Assembly (NCBI GenBank): GCA_013350335.1 | Contig: CM023537.1 | Span: forward strand, 45,692,111-45,756,110 | Direction of reading: 5' to 3' | DNA from: Chimonanthus salicifolius | Taxonomy: Eukaryota; Streptophyta; Magnoliopsida; Laurales; Calycanthaceae | DNA: 64,000 bases | Shown here: piece by piece, positions 9,728-22,134 of the stretch | How positions within the stretch are numbered: position 1 is the first letter of the stretch | Layout: the number at the start of each line of letters is the position of its first letter | Program-made: the position numbers and the translations under genes | Notes under the pieces: generated by a model | Database searches by the model: none | Told to the model about the DNA's origin: nothing | Seen by the model: the letters and a program-made list of their open reading frames with translations, nothing else

Positions 9728-11170
9728 GTGGTACATGCTGACAAACAGAGCATCCCTATGACCAGAAGACTGCATGAAGAATTGAACCACCTTGTATTGA
9801 ACAGCATCAGATTAGAAAAGGCATTAGTGGCTGAACTTCCGGTGGTAGTGAAAGACTACGCGGAGGTATTCCCAACAGATCTCCCCGGTTTGCCACCCAA
9901 GAGGGAGATTGATTTTGAGATCAAGTTGTATCCTAGCACTACTCCAGTGTCATTGCCACATTATCGGATAGCCCCAGCTGAGATGTCCGAGCTAAAGAAG
10001 CAAATTTATGAACTACTCAGACTAGGATGCATCAGGAACAACACATCATCTTGGAGAGCCCCAGTATTATTTGTGAAGAAGAAGGACGGTACACTTCGGA
10101 TGTGTGTAGATTACAGAAAATTGAACCAGCTAACTGTCAGAAACAAGTACCCTCTACCCAGGATTGATGATCTATTCGATCAACCCAGGGGTTCCAACCA
10201 CTTCTCAAAGATTGATCTGATGTCCGGCTACCATCAAATCCCGGTTAGGGATGAGGACATAGAGAAAACGGCTTTCAGGACGCGGTATGGACTATATGAG
10301 TATGAGGTCATGCCAGTTTGGACTTACCAATGCACCAGTTGTGTTCATGGATCTGATGAACAGGATCTTCCGTCCTTTCTTGGACAAGTTTGTAATTGTT
10401 TTTATTGATGATATCCTGATTTTTTCCAAAAGTCAGGAGGAGCATGCTGAGCATTTGTGGATAGTCCTGGACACCCTGAAGAAGCACCAGCTATATGCCA
10501 AAGCAAGTAAGTGTGAATTCTGGCTATCTGAGGTTAACTTCTCGGGGCATGTTATATCAGCGGAAAGTATAGCCGTGGACCTGGCTAAGGTGGTGGCAGT
10601 GAGAGAATGGAAAGCACAGAAGAATGTGACCGAGATTCGTAGGTTTCTAGGATTGGCTGGTTACTATAGGAAGTTTATCATAAACTTCTCCAAGATTGCA
10701 TCTCCACTTACTCGACGCACTCAGAAAGGAGTCAAATTTGAATGGTCGAATGTATGCAACCGGAGATTCGAGGAACTGAAAGAGAGGCTTACAACTTCTC
10801 CTATTCTGATTTTGCAGGAAAGGGGCAAGGGCTATGAAGTATATTGTGATGCTTCAGGAGAGGGACTTGGGTGTTCTCTCACTCAAAGTCAATATGTGGT
10901 GGCTTATGGTTCAAGACAGTTAAAGATTCATGAACGCCACTATCCCATGTATGATCTGGAACTAGCCGCAGTGGTCTTTGCTCTCAAAAGCTATAGACAC
11001 TATCTTTATGGTGAGAAGTTTTAGGTGTTTTCAGATCACAAAAGCTTGAAATATTTGTTTGATCAAAAGGAACTCAACATGAGGCAGCGCAGATGGATGG
11101 AGTATCTACAAGATTATGAGTTTACGCTTCGATATCATCCTTGCAAGGCGAACAAAGCAGCGGATGCCCT
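9728..11170 (+). pseudogene. Element B reverse transcriptase and RNase H
   Basis: RT begins with the linker [22 protein letters not shown] (near 9832), then [20 protein letters not shown]. The palm follows: [26 protein letters not shown] and [13 protein letters not shown], then after a frameshift [12 protein letters not shown] (catalytic Asp pair at about 10402-10407). The shift is a one-base insertion near 10314, where MPFGLTNAP should be read. The thumb/connection [11 protein letters not shown] is followed by RNase H, with [13 protein letters not shown] near 10838. It ends at a TAG at 11022 (CAG expected) and resumes [24 protein letters not shown]...[14 protein letters not shown]. All core motifs are recognisable, so damage is limited to one frameshift and a few stops. 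Confidence 0.9.
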
Positions 11171-12723
11171 CAGCCGTATGTCACATGCAACAGTGGCCAA
11201 TTTGATCAGGAAGGAATGGGAGATGCTGAATACCATTCGAGAATTCAACTTATACATCAAGAACCATGGGAGTATGTATAATCTGATCATACGGTCCAAC
11301 ATGATCTCCAAGATTGAACAGGAGCAACGGACAGATCCGGAAGTGGAGGAGATATGGGTTAAGATGTTTACTGGTGAGGTTATACCGGAATGGGAGTTAC
11401 GACCGGGACAAGGTCGTGTATTCCGAGGTAGGACATATGTGCCTAAGAGCTGCAGAAGAGAGTTATTGATCGAGGCACACCAAACCAAACTCTCTATTCA
11501 TCCGGGCAGCACCAATATGTATCATGATCTGAAGAGACACTATTGGTAGCATAGACTCAAAAAGGATGTGGCAGAGTTTGCTGCTCACTGCCTAACTTGT
11601 CTGCAGGTTAAAACTGAACATCAGAAGCCACCAGGTTTACTCAAACCCTTACAAGTGCCTGAGTAGAAATGGGAACACATCTCCATGGATTTTGTGACAG
11701 GGTTGCTAAGGTCATCAAACGGCAACTGATGCAATATGGGTCGTGGTAGATCGATTGACCAAGTCTGCACACTTCCATCCCATCAAGATGACAGATTCAT
11801 CTAAGACCTTTGGTCGATGGTACATCAAGGATATCATCAGACTACATGGTATTCCCTGGACTATTGTGTCCGTTAGAGATGGCCGATTCACCTGCAGGGT
11901 GTGGCAGAGCATGCAATCCGCTATGGGGACAGATCTATTGACTGGCACAACATTCTATCACAGACTGATGGATAGTCGGAGAGGACGGTACAGACATTGG
12001 AGGATATGCTGAAAGCATGTATGCTAAACTTCAAGGGTGGATGGGAGGATCACTTACCGCTGGTTGAGTTCTCTTACAACAACAGTTACCCGGCAAGCCT
12101 CCAGATGGCTTCATTCAAGGCCTTTTATGGTAGGCCATGTAAATCACCAGTGTGTTGGACAGAGGCCTGTGAGCCTGCACTTATTGGATCCGAGCTAGCT
12201 GCAGAGACTACGGCGCAGATTAAGTTGATACGACAACACCTACTTACTTCATAGAGTCGTCAAAAGAGCTACGCTGACAAGAGGAGAAGGTTCCTTGAGT
12301 TTGAAGTGGGAGACTTAGTGTTCTTGAAAGTCTCACCACGGAAGGGACACATGCGATTCAGGAAGAAAAGGAAACTGTCGCCAAGATTTGTGGGGCCGTT
12401 TCCAATCCTAAAGAGGGTGGGGGAGGTGGCTTATCAATTGGCACTTCCTCCACAGTTGTCATCTTTGAACGATGTGTTCCATGTCTCCATGTTGACGAAA
12501 TACAACCTTGATCCTTCACACGTGTTGAACGTGCAAGATGTTGACGTACAAAGCGACGTGACCTATGTGGAGAAGCTGGTCAGAGTGATCAGGAAGGAAG
12601 AGAGAGTACTACGGAACGAGCCATTCAGTTCGTGAAGGTGGTATGGGATCGACATGATAATGAGGAAGCCACCTGGGAACTTGAATCAGAAATGAGAGCA
12701 GCTCATCCTGAACTTTTTGTATA
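11171..12723 (+). pseudogene. Element B integrase and chromodomain
   Basis: The zinc-binding part ([10 protein letters not shown]...HDLKRHYW, then AAHCLTCLQVK) is interrupted by a TAG for Trp near 11547. The core starts MDFVTGL (first Asp, near 11686). It is frame-shifted near 11715 and continues VVDRLTKSAHF...DIIRLHGIPWTIVSVRDGRF, where the usual second catalytic Asp reads Val. A one-base deletion near 11960 disrupts the HPQTDGQ stretch. The next frame gives MLNFKGGWEDHLPLVEFSYNNSY and PFKAFYGRP-like sequence. The GPF/Y module RFVGPFPILKRVGEVAYQLALP and the chromodomain VRVIRKEERVLRN follow, with its tail VVWDRHDNEEATWELESE in another frame to 12723. Chromodomains target integration to certain histone marks. 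This one is split and dead. Confidence 0.9.
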
Positions 12724-12765
12724 AGTTATTTGATACCCTACTTCACTCAATTTTCGGGAAAAAAA

Positions 12766-12784
12766 TTTCAAAAGAGGGTAACAT
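12766..12784 (+). promoter_or_regulatory. Polypurine tract of element B
   Basis: The run CAAAAGAGGGTAACAT lies immediately before the TG of the 3' LTR, in the usual place for second-strand priming. The minus copy at 5326-5345 has a similar AAAAAGAGGGTTGCAT. Confidence 0.75.
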
Positions 12785-13461
12785 TGTAATAGCCCAGATT
12801 TTCAATGCAATAAATATATTGGCTATTATCTATTTTAATTGTTAAAAAAAATTAAGATTTATAGATGGAATGGATGTTAGATGGATAAAAGTTGGGGCAA
12901 TGGACCATGGATAGGATTAATTCTATTTAATTGGGTTAATGTGGTCAATTGGGTCAAATGCCCAATTTGGACCCAATGGGTCTAGATGAATTGATGATTA
13001 GGGTAAATGGGTAAGGAATGGATTTAATCGGGTCATGGACCCAATTAAGATCAAAGGCATGGGGTCCACCTCATCAAGTGAGGTGGCAAGTGTATGAGGT
13101 AATATCAAAGTGGCATAGCCAAGTGGGACCCAAGTCCACCTCATCAAGTGAGGTGGCGTGTGGACTTAGGCACATGTGGGGCCAGCCACCATGGTTGACT
13201 TGGTCAACCATTGGTGAGTTCATGGGTGAATTAAAAAGGATCAAGTGAAGTGAGTGGAGCTAAATTATTTAATTAAATCACCTAAGTTCGATGAAAATAA
13301 ATTCAAATACTTGAGTTAGGAGAATGTTCATTTAAGTGAGGTGGATGGGTGGTGAGTCACATGGGAGATGAAAAGATGGAGTGAGTCAAAAGGGAGGAGG
13401 AGGGTTTCCATCTCATGGAAACCCTAGACACCAAATTCGTTGGAGAGGGTGTGTGTGCCAT

Positions 13462-13581
13462 GTGGAAGGCATGCATCCTCTTGGTTAGTCAAGGAACTCA
13501 TGTGGAAGGCATGCATCCTCTTGGTTAGTCAAGGAACTCATGTGGAAGGCATGCATCCTCTTGGTTAGACAAGGGACTCAT
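13462..13581 (+). repeat. 40-bp tandem repeat, 3 copies
   Basis: Copies start at 13462, 13502 and 13542. The third differs slightly near its end. The 5' LTR has two copies, so a unit was gained or lost after insertion or by template switching. Confidence 0.9.
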
Positions 13582-14211
13582 GGGGAAGACTCCACATTGA
13601 ATGAGGGTGGTTGGGAGGTAAGGTCTCATCCAAGAAACCCTAGACAAGATGGAAGGGCTCATCTCAACCCTCCCTTGGCCTATCCACCTTGAGACAAAAA
13701 GAAGTGGAGAGTGTTCCATCTCATTCACTCTTTCTCTCTCACCGAAAACCATAGGGGCAGACCTCTCTCTTTGAGACAAAGATAACTTAGAGTTTTCATC
13801 TCACTCTCCTTCTCTTCCTCTCTGAAACCTACACTCTTTGGCTGAACCCTCTCTTAGGGTTTTCATCTTAAACCCTCTCCCTCTCTAGCAACACTCTTTG
13901 GCCGAAGATCAAGGAGGAAGAAAGAAAAGACTAAGGAAGGAGAAGATCGGAGGAGCAAGACGGAACGAAAGAAAACGGAGGAGTCGCAGAATCGGTAAGT
14001 ATTGTTTGATATGATTTATTAATTAAAAGAAGGTTAAGGGAACATTCCATTTCGGATTGAAAATAGTTGGCCAAAATGTTATGGGCCATGGATTCAAAAT
14101 CCATCCAAGGAATGAGATGGAAAAATGGACAAAACCCTAATTGGTAAGATGGATTGTTAAGGACAATATGTATACATTCATGGTTAAGCATGAGGAATTA
14201 TCATGAATATG

Positions 14212-14890
14212 GTTCGGCCCTTGCATGGCCGAACCCTAATCTTGATATGCATAAGGACCATATGCATGTTCAATATAGGGAATGGAGAATGATCAAAGAT
14301 CATGGCTTGGCCCTTGCATGGCCAAACCCTAGATGTTTATGTATAAGGACCATTAAGGACAAAAAGGATTGGATGAGGTTCGGCCATGTTGTATGGCCGA
14401 ACCCCATGAAAGTATGTTATTTATTTTAATGGGTTTTAAAGGATGAAAATGATGGAAGTATGTTAGTGATTTTAATGGGTTTTAAAGGATGAAAATGATG
14501 GAAGAATGTTAGTGATTTTAAATGGATTTTTAATGTTGTAAATAATGACTTAAAATGAGGAGATGATGGAAAACAATGGACCATGGGTTCAGCCATGTTG
14601 TATGGCCGAATCCCATGGAGAAATATTGATGGATTTAAATGTATTTGGACCATGGGAAGATGGAAACAAGGAACCATGGGTTCGGCCATGTTGTATGGCC
14701 GAATACCATAGAGAATGTCTTATGGACTTAGGTTGTTTTTATCAAGTTAAATGATTACCTTATGTGATTGGATTAATAAATCAAAAGATTGAATGATCTT
14801 GGACACACATTGATTAAAATGATCAAGGACTAAAAAGAGGGGCCCAAAACCAAGAGAGTGAGGTTCGCCCATGTTGTATGGCCGAACCCC
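14212..14890 (+). repeat. Array of six TTCGGCCAT/ATGGCCGAA palindromes
   Basis: Copies are at about 14212, 14305, 14378, 14587, 14690 and 14863. The second copy has lost CpG on both arms (TTGG and CCAA), so pairing is kept despite substitution. A vague seventh trace lies near 14921. Confidence 0.9.
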
Positions 14891-15339
14891 ACTAATGCAT
14901 TTTTGTGGGCTTAAACATGGTTCAGCTCCAATGTATGATGGAAACCTCTTAGGGGACTTAAACTGGATAAAAGACTATGATGGTAAAGGGAGATGAACCT
15001 AGGATGATGTAGGGGTTGATGGAATTAAATGGATCACCAAATTGATGTATGTATATGTGTTAAATGTAATAAGGTAATGGGATTTCACAAGCAGGTGTAC
15101 GATCGGCTTGACGCGATCGGTGATCGGTTTTTGGATGAAAACGCAAGGACACGATATTTGGCCGTTTGTAGGATTCCTACCTCATTGAAAACCATGGAAT
15201 ATGTATATGTGATGATTTTACTTCTATGTTAATTTTGGTATCAAAGTACTATGTTTCAACTATGGGATTTTTAATGCTATGACGTTTATTATTACATAGC
15301 ATGTTTGCACTTGCATCCCATGCATGGCATGGGAGGGAT

Positions 15340-15622
15340 CAAATGAGGGGAGTCCATGCTCCATTCGGATTTCCGATAAACAACCGTGGGGAGGAATCCA
15401 CACTGATTCCAATGGATGTATGATTGAATTGTAACCGGAGTCCACGCTCCGTTCAGTGGGACCAATAAGGCATTTGTGGGGAGAGATATACTGTGTTTGA
15501 AATCTAACCGAAGTCCACGCTCCGTTCGGTGGGACCGATAAGGCATTCGTGGGGAGAGATATACTGTGTTTGAAATGTAACCTGAGTCCACGCTCCAGTT
15601 CGGTGGGACCGAAAAGGTATTT
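15340..15622 (+). repeat. 73-bp tandem repeats in the B 3' LTR
   Basis: Units start at 15440, 15513 and 15586, with a diverged unit before them at about 15345-15439. The segment lies between the CATGGCATGGGA and GGGTGGGATTCATGGCAT landmarks that are shared by the other long LTRs. Confidence 0.9.
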
Positions 15623-16303
15623 GTGGGGAGTCATGACAATACATTGATGTGGATTATCCATTAAGAGGAATACTATGTGATTGTGATATGGATGATGGGT
15701 GGGATTCATGGCATATGACACCCATGGCATGGCATTGACTTGCTTGGTTTGGATATTATATGTATATATGTGATTTTTATACTAACCCATGTGTTTGACC
15801 CTACTCGAAGTGCCTACTGGGCACATTGTCTAATGCCCTACTTCTACCTTAGACGATGACACAGGAAATGGATGAAACAAAGGATGCGATCGGAGCCAAG
15901 CTTAGGAGCTTGGATGAGCTAGATCTATTTTATTTAAGTTTTTATTTTGGACATGTAATTTGAGTAATTAGCTTGTTGGGACTATAATAACTTAGACTAT
16001 TTGCTATGGTTTAGATTTTAATTTTGAATATTTTAACTTAAGATGATTATTATTAAGTGATGGACTTCATTGCTATTTAAAATTGGATAGGATAGAACTC
16101 CATTATAATTCCGCAAGTTTAGCCTTAGTACGTGTGAACCGTTTTTGTGGACTTAGTCTACGCACACGTATGGTTGGCCAGTTAAGGGTCGACCTTTGGA
16201 AGCTCGGACTTAACTCACGTCGTGACGTCCTGCTTTCTCTCACTCTTTAAAAAAAAAAAATAGACTCTGGTTTTCAGCGAGTGAAAAAGGGTGGGACGTT
16301 ACA

Positions 16304-17630
16304 GTACGTCACCTATCATTATCACTCTCTATCGGATGGCACCGCCAGAGACTTTGGAATTGGAGAGACAACTCAGGGAGTTAGAGACCTTTGGCTTCAG
16401 TCGGCATAGCACTTCATCTTGGGGTGCACCGAAGTTGTTTGCCAAGAAAAAAGATGGCTCCATGAGACTGTGCATCGACTATCTACAATTGAATAGAGTT
16501 ACAATGAAGAACAAATATCTGTTGCCAAGAATCGATGATCTGTTTGACTAGTTGAGTGGGTCTAAGTGCTTCTCTAAGATAGACCTTCGTTCAGGTTACC
16601 ATCAAGTGAGGGTACGGGAGTGTGATATTGAGAAGAGCGATTTCCGCAATCGTTTTGGACTCTTTGAGTTTGTGGTGGTGCCTTTTGGGGTGACTAATTC
16701 CCTTGCAACATTCATGACCATAATGAACAGGATTTTCAGGCCTTATCTGGATCGGCTTATAGTGATATTCATCGATGACATCTTGATATATTCAGCATCG
16801 GAGGAGGACCATGAGCAACATCTGAAGACAATGTTCCGAATCTTGAGGGATCACAAGCTTTATACGAAGTACAACAAGTGTGAGTTTTGGTTGCCAGAGG
16901 TTTAGCTTCTTGGACACGTGGTGTCAGCTGATGGTGTGGCCGTTGATCCAGCTAAAGGTGAAGCTGTTCCGAGTTGGGAGCGACCAAGACGTGTGACTGA
17001 AATTCGCAGCTTTTCCATTCTTTAGGGCTACTACCGGCGGTTTATTCAGCATTTCTCCAAGATCGCCACACCCATGACAAGGTTGACCTGCAAGGATGTG
17101 CAATTCATCTAGGATGAAGCCTGTGAGACAACCTTTCGGAGATTGAAGGAGAGTTTGACTTTCCGCTCCAGTGTTGATAGTACCAGAGAGAGGTCGTGGC
17201 TATGCGGTCTACTGTGATGCTTGCAGTGATGGTTTGGGTTGTGTTTTGATGCAGGAAAGAAAGGTGGTAGCTTGCGGTTCAAGACAACTTAAGACCCATG
17301 AACAAAATTATCCTACTCATGACTTGGAGTTAGCAGTTGTAATTTTTGCGCTTAAGTTCTAGAGACATTACTTATATGGGAAGAGGTTCGAGGTTTTATC
17401 AGATTACCATATCCCAAAGTATTTGTTCACACAGAAGGAGCTGAATATGAGACAAAGACGGTGGATAGAATACCTTAGTCACTACGACTTCGTGTTGTCT
17501 TACCACCCTAGTAAGGCAAACGTAGTTACAGATGCCTTGAGTCACACGACGAGGGCCGTTTTATCAAGTTTGATCAGCGAATACGGAGCATCTAGACTTT
17601 ACAACATGGTTCTTTAGCCAGGGATTTATG
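16304..17630 (+). pseudogene. A2 reverse transcriptase and RNase H
   Basis: The frame starts [15 protein letters not shown] (16308). The palm motifs are [30 protein letters not shown] and [10 protein letters not shown] (catalytic Asp pair near 16774). Stops replace Gln or Trp at several places: TAG at 16549 (DLFDQ expected), 16903 and 17111. RNase H follows with [14 protein letters not shown] near 17198 and [12 protein letters not shown], then a TAG at 17360 where Trp is expected. It continues [19 protein letters not shown]...[14 protein letters not shown] small frameshift lies near 17160. The N-terminal finger region and everything upstream are missing because of the B junction. Confidence 0.88.
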
Positions 17631-18517
17631 ATAGAGTTTAGAGGGATCAACAGATACATGAGAGGTGCATCGCATTGAGGAATGATATGGCGAGTGGCAA
17701 TGGACCTTTTGGATGAGATGGTGGTTTGACCTTTTAAGGCAAGTTTTTTGTAACCGTATTAGGGCAGTGTCGTGAAGAGGTATTATGACACTTTCACCAC
17801 TCTAGATTCGCCGTGCATCCGGGTCGTACAAAGATGTATCACGACTCGCATCAACAGTTCTAGTGGAGGAGTATGAACAGAGTAGTAACTGAGTTTGTGG
17901 TCCACTGTTTGACTTGTCAGCAAGTCAAAGTAAAACATTTGAGACTCGCTGGCAAGTTACAGCCTCTCCCGATCCCCGATTGGATGTGGGACCACATTAC
18001 TATGGACTCCGTGACTAGTTTACCGAAGTCTTCTGAGAGACATGATGCAGTGTGGGTCATAGTGGATCGATTCACTAAGTTGGCCCGATTTATTGGTATA
18101 AAGACAACTGATTCTCTCGAGATTTTGAGTCAGATATATTTGACGGACATTGTCAAACTACATGGTGTGCCTAAGTCAATTGTTTCAGACTAGGACTAGA
18201 GGTTTGTCTCTCGGTTCTGGCAGAGCTTGCAGAAAGAGTTTGGCACGCAGTTATGTTTCAGTACGACTTTCCACCCCCAGACAGATGGTCAGTCAGAGCA
18301 GACCATTCAAATCTTAGAAGATATGCTCCGAGCTCGTGTTTTGGACTATGGCGGTGGCTGGGAAAGCCATTTACATTTGGTTGAGTTTGCTTACAAGAAC
18401 TATCAGTCCAGTATCAAGATGGCACCATATGAGGCCTTGTATGGCAAGCCGTACAGATCACCCTTGTGTTGGGTAGAGACTAGTGGTACAGTGATGTCAA
18501 AATCAGAGATGATCAGA
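17631..18517 (+). pseudogene. A2 integrase (N-terminal and core)
   Basis: The zinc-binding segment appears as HHSRFAVHPG near 17800 and VHCLTCQQVK near 17897. The core starts TMDSVTSLP, where MDFVTGL is usual, so the first Asp is kept. SIVSD at 18179-18193 holds the second Asp but is followed by two TAG codons where DRDPRF-like residues are expected. The third acidic region is in TFHPQTDGQSEQTIQILEDML (18258-18320). The frame then matches A1 at 84-97% by eye until the solo LTR insertion at 18523. There is no complete frame, and the ordering is typical of gypsy pol. Confidence 0.85.
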
Positions 18518-18522
18518 GAGAT

Positions 18523-19223
18523 TGTAACGCCCCGTCCCGTTACAGGCGCGTTATCTCCGAAAAATCTCAGAAAGTCACAAAAGACAGATATCGGGTACAA
18601 GAGTAGCAGCAAAATTTTTTTTTTTTCAAAACAGGGGTAACTACTACCCGTCCAACAACCCACAAGTTCAAAACTAGAATAAACACAACGAACCACAAAT
18701 GTAAACTAATCAAGTGGTTATATAGTCATCCAAACAAACATATAATTGAGTCCATGTGACTAAAGTTATCAAATATCAAACATAACATAAACTTAGGCTC
18801 TACTACTCCTCTTCAGCTACTTGCTCAAGGGGCCCGCTTGGCCCCTCCGCGATCGGGGCACTTGAAAGGTAAGGGGTGAGCAAAACAGCCTAGCAAAAGA
18901 ACATATCACATTTTAACAAGATAGTTATAGATCACATATGTAATGGGCAGTAAATATCACAAGTGAATAAAACATCCATGCCTACCATACTCAACTACTA
19001 TATTAACCGATATTCCATTAACCAAATCCAAGAAATCATCCCCAAAAAGTCCCACATTGCTAGTGGCATTGGAAGTTCCCTGATATATAAGTAGTGGCCT
19101 TCCTTCTTCTAGCACAAGGCCTTTTGGGGGTCAACAGTGGGTTGGCTCGCCAAAGCAAAGCCGTACGGGTCCGTGTGTAGGCCCAAAGCGGACAATATTG
19201 TGCTAGCAGGACGGGTTGTTACA
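18523..19223. mobile_element. Solo LTR N (701 bp)
   Basis: It is bounded by TGTAACGCC and TTGTTACA and inserted in A2 integrase. The target-site duplication is GAGAT (18518-18522) and GAGAC (19224-19228), with one C/T difference. The empty site is visible in A1 at about 260-275. A TATATAA box lies at 19084, which would favour plus orientation. A T-tract near 18607-18618 resembles the A-tract of other LTRs read on the minus strand, so orientation is left open. The ending with GCCCAAAGCGGACAATATTG is a motif I know from many plant LTRs. Confidence 0.9.
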
Positions 19224-19756
19224 GAGACTACTGAGCAGGTAAGACAGATCAGGTAGAGGTTATTGACTCCTTAGAGTCGGTAGAAGAGTTACGCCGATTG
19301 TCGGAGGAGGGCGCTTGAGTTTGCTGTTGGAGACCGCGTCTTCCTTCGGGTTTCTCCCCGTCATGGGATTCAGAGGTTTGGACGGCGATGGAAGCTTTCG
19401 CCTCGTTATGTTGGTCCGTTTGAGGTGCTAGAGAGGATTGGGCAAGTGTCTTATAGACTTGCACTTCCTCCAAGTCTCGCCCGATTGCACAACGTCTTCC
19501 ATTTTTTCAATGCTTCGGAATTATCATCATGATCCGTTGCATGTGATTAACTTAGCAGAAGTGGAAATCAATGAGGATGTTACCTATAAGGAAGGACCAA
19601 TGCGCATCGAGGGTTCCAAAGAGCAAAATCTTCGTGGCAAGACCATCCATCTTTGTTTTAGTGGTTTGGCGGCGCAAAGGCAGGGAGACTCCTATTTGGG
19701 AAAATGAGGCAACGATGCGGAAAACATTTCCAGCCCTATTTGAGATTAGAGGTATG
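19224..19756 (+). pseudogene. A2 integrase C-terminal domain and chromodomain
   Basis: It resumes directly after N. Within 60 bases three in-frame TAG codons (near 19252, 19273 and 19282) replace CAG. Then come [24 protein letters not shown], the GPF/Y module [26 protein letters not shown], and HNVFHFF. A frameshift leads to [30 protein letters not shown] near 19520-19610. The chromodomain tail (VVWRRKGRETPIWENEATMRKTFPALFE-like pieces, about 19655-19745) is in a third frame. The A1 copy lacks the middle of this region. Confidence 0.85.
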
Positions 19757-20580
19757 AGTTCTGTAACACCCCGATTTTTCAAGTTATTAATATATATGAA
19801 AATTATCCATTTAATTTGTGAATTATTAGAGATGGATTGTAGATGGGTGAAGTGTTGGGTCATTGTCCAATTAAGACCCAACGGATTCTGGAAATGGTTT
19901 CAATAAAATTAAATAGGGCTGAATTTAATTAGCAATACAATATCTATAAATAAGGGATTAGGAATGGGATAATTGTGCATGGCCGAATATTAGATATTTA
20001 ATCCATGATATGTGCATACAAGGTAAGATTTTCTATCACAAAAATCAAGGAGTTATATGCAACCAAGGATTGTCCTAAATTGGGCAAAAACGTGTAGATG
20101 GATTGGGATTAGGCAATAATATCTTATTGCTAAATAAATAAGATGTCTTAGCCGCATATAAGATATGCGCATACGTTGGAGTGTATCTCTTTAAAAAGAG
20201 TCCTTTCCTTGTTAGGAAACAACACTAAGGGGAATTGCTAAATGAAGGGTCGGCACCTTCTAAAAACAAGGCCGAATGGAGGTTTTAAGAGAAGCAGCAC
20301 ACAGCAATGGCACCTTCTAAGTGTAGATTGGACCGATTGGAAGGTAGATTAAAGAAAAAGGGAAGGGGTGCACGGCAATACACACATTCATAGCCGAATT
20401 ATTCCTTTCTCTCTCAAGTATCATTCACGGTATACACAAAGAGAAGGAGAAGGCAGCCAGCAAAGGTGAAAGACCAAGGAAGGAACGGATTGGAAGAGCA
20501 AGAACAACCGAAGGAAAATCAGAGGAGTCGCGGAACCGGTAAGTGATTTGATATTTTTGTTTAAGATAAGGAGCCATAGG

Positions 20581-21780
20581 GTTCGGCCATGGTGTATGGC
20601 CGAACCCCATGGAAGAAGATTGGGGGTTGATTATAATATTTTTAATGGAGGTTTGGATGAATGTTGGGGTTTAATAAAAAGGGATGAACCATAGGGTTCG
20701 GCAATGTTGTATGGCCGAACCCCTAGGAAGGATTTTGGTGATTTTAATGGAAGGATATGGATTATTTAATGGAGGTTTGAATGATGGAAACCATTGAACA
20801 TTATGTATGTTTTAAAAAGGGTTTAAATGGTTTAAGAGAAGTTGATGAACCATAGGGCTCGACCATGATGAAGGGCCGAAACCCACGGAGAAACATTGGT
20901 TAAATTTCATGGATGGTATTGTTAAATTTAATTTGATTTATGGGAGGAAAAGATGAATCATAGGGTTCGGCCATGTGGTATGGCCGAACCCCATGTGAAA
21001 GGTTAGTAATGATTTATTTTAAATGGATTTATGGTTGATGTTTTCCTTAATGCAATTTGATCATGAAAAACTATGGAAAGGTCTTCAGAATTTATATTGG
21101 TTAAATTTTGTTAAAGTGAGGATTTTGGAACCATAGGGTTCGGCCACGGTGTATGGCCGAACCCCATGGAAGATGTTACTAATTTAGAAAGTATCTAAAG
21201 ATGGATTTTTTTGGAAGGTGGAGATTAAATTAGAAAGTTTCTAATTATGGACTCTTGGATTGTTTTGGAATGAACCTTGATTTAAGGATTCAAGGATGGA
21301 AATTGCTATATTTGGAAAGTTAGACATCATAGGGTTCGGCCATGGTGTTTGGCCGAACCCCATGAATCAATTTGAATGGATTTTATGAATTTAAGATAGT
21401 GATTGGATTATGGGTTATGTTAGCCATGGATGGCAATCTTGTAAATATATGAAAATATTGGACATAGGGTTTGACCATGGTGTATGGCTGAACCCCATGA
21501 ACTATTGTATGGATTATTTTGGAACGTAAGCCTTATGAAAATAAGGAAGGTAAATGGCTATGGATATGTATAATGACATTATTGTAATTAAGTGAATTAA
21601 TGGACCATGGGTTTGGCCATGGTGTATGGCCGAACCCCATGGGAATTGTTTGGTGGACATAGGGACTATGTCTGACATATTAAAATGAAATATTAACTAA
21701 AGATTAGCCCAATGGCGAAGTTGTAATAAAGGGTGAAAGTGAGGAATCATGGGTTCGGCCATGGTGTATGGCCGAACCCC
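20581..21780 (+). repeat. Array of nine TTCGGCCAT/ATGGCCGAA palindromes
   Basis: Copies start at 20581, 20696, 20857, 20965, 21138, 21334, 21469, 21611 and 21753. The first begins 42 bases after the predicted donor. The consensus has a 9-bp stem with a loop of about 5-6 bases. Most differences are C-to-T or G-to-A. The spacers are unique sequence 90-170 bp long. Confidence 0.92.
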
Positions 21781-22134
21781 ATGAGGATTGTGTTTATGGA
21801 CTTAAACAATATTGTAAACAAAATGGTAATTGATTGATATATTATAAGGTAATGGGACCTCACAAGGTGTGTACGATCGTGAGCGGTTACCGGACGAAAG
21901 ACGATTCCACCTCTTTGAAACCATGGGTTTATGTGCAATTGTTTTATCTTATTTTTTATGAAATTATGTTGTAACGGATTATGTTTCAAATTGTGATTTT
22001 CAATGCTATGTTTGTATGATAAAATAGCATGTGTAGAATATGTTTCAAACTGTGATTTTAAATGCTATGTTTATATGATAAAATAGCATGTGATTCATTT
22101 GCATCTCATGCATGGCATGGGGTCAAGGATATGT

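Larger units (their letters stand above)
13995..15864 (+). other. Predicted intron inside the B 3' LTR
   Basis: The donor is AATCG then GTAAGTATTG at 13995. The branch-like CTAAT is at 15830-15834, then a pyrimidine-rich CCCTACTTCTACC, and the acceptor is GACACAG then GAAATGG with AG at 15863-15864. The branch A is 31 bases from the acceptor, as in C (31) and E (32). Prediction only. Confidence 0.5.
914..16303 (+). mobile_element. Element B: Ty3/gypsy chromovirus (Tekay-like), degenerate
   Basis: The order is LTR, initiator-Met-type PBS, leader, gag, aspartic protease, RT, RNase H, integrase, chromodomain tail, polypurine tract, LTR, all on the plus strand. A chromodomain after integrase identifies a chromovirus. 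The long LTR and domain sequences look closest to the Tekay/Del clade, which I infer from memory of the family. The 5' LTR lacks its first roughly 365 bp and has a 4.85 kb inverted segment in its middle. Its right end abuts the RT gene of A2 at 16304, so B probably inserted into A2 and the left flank was later lost. Every protein frame is broken. Confidence 0.8.
12785..16303 (+). mobile_element. B 3' LTR (3519 bp), complete
   Basis: It opens TGTAATAGCCC after the polypurine tract and closes GGGACGTTACA. In order it holds a U3 of about 1.2 kb with 40-bp repeats (13462-13580), a purine-rich stretch ending in a donor-like CGGTAAGT (13995), six palindromes (14212-14890), 73-bp repeats (15440-15620), the CTAAT/acceptor block (15830-15864), the inverted repeat CCAAGCTTAGGAGCTTGG (15897-15914), and an A-tract at about 16249-16260 just before the end. 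The 5-base flank after it is GTACG. The matching 5' flank is lost, so no duplication can be tested. Confidence 0.9.

Noticed and set aside
20581..21780. CRISPR-like array of palindromic repeats with unique spacers
   Set aside because: The DNA is a plant LTR. Spacing is irregular, spacers are 90-170 bp, repeats are variable and there are no cas genes.
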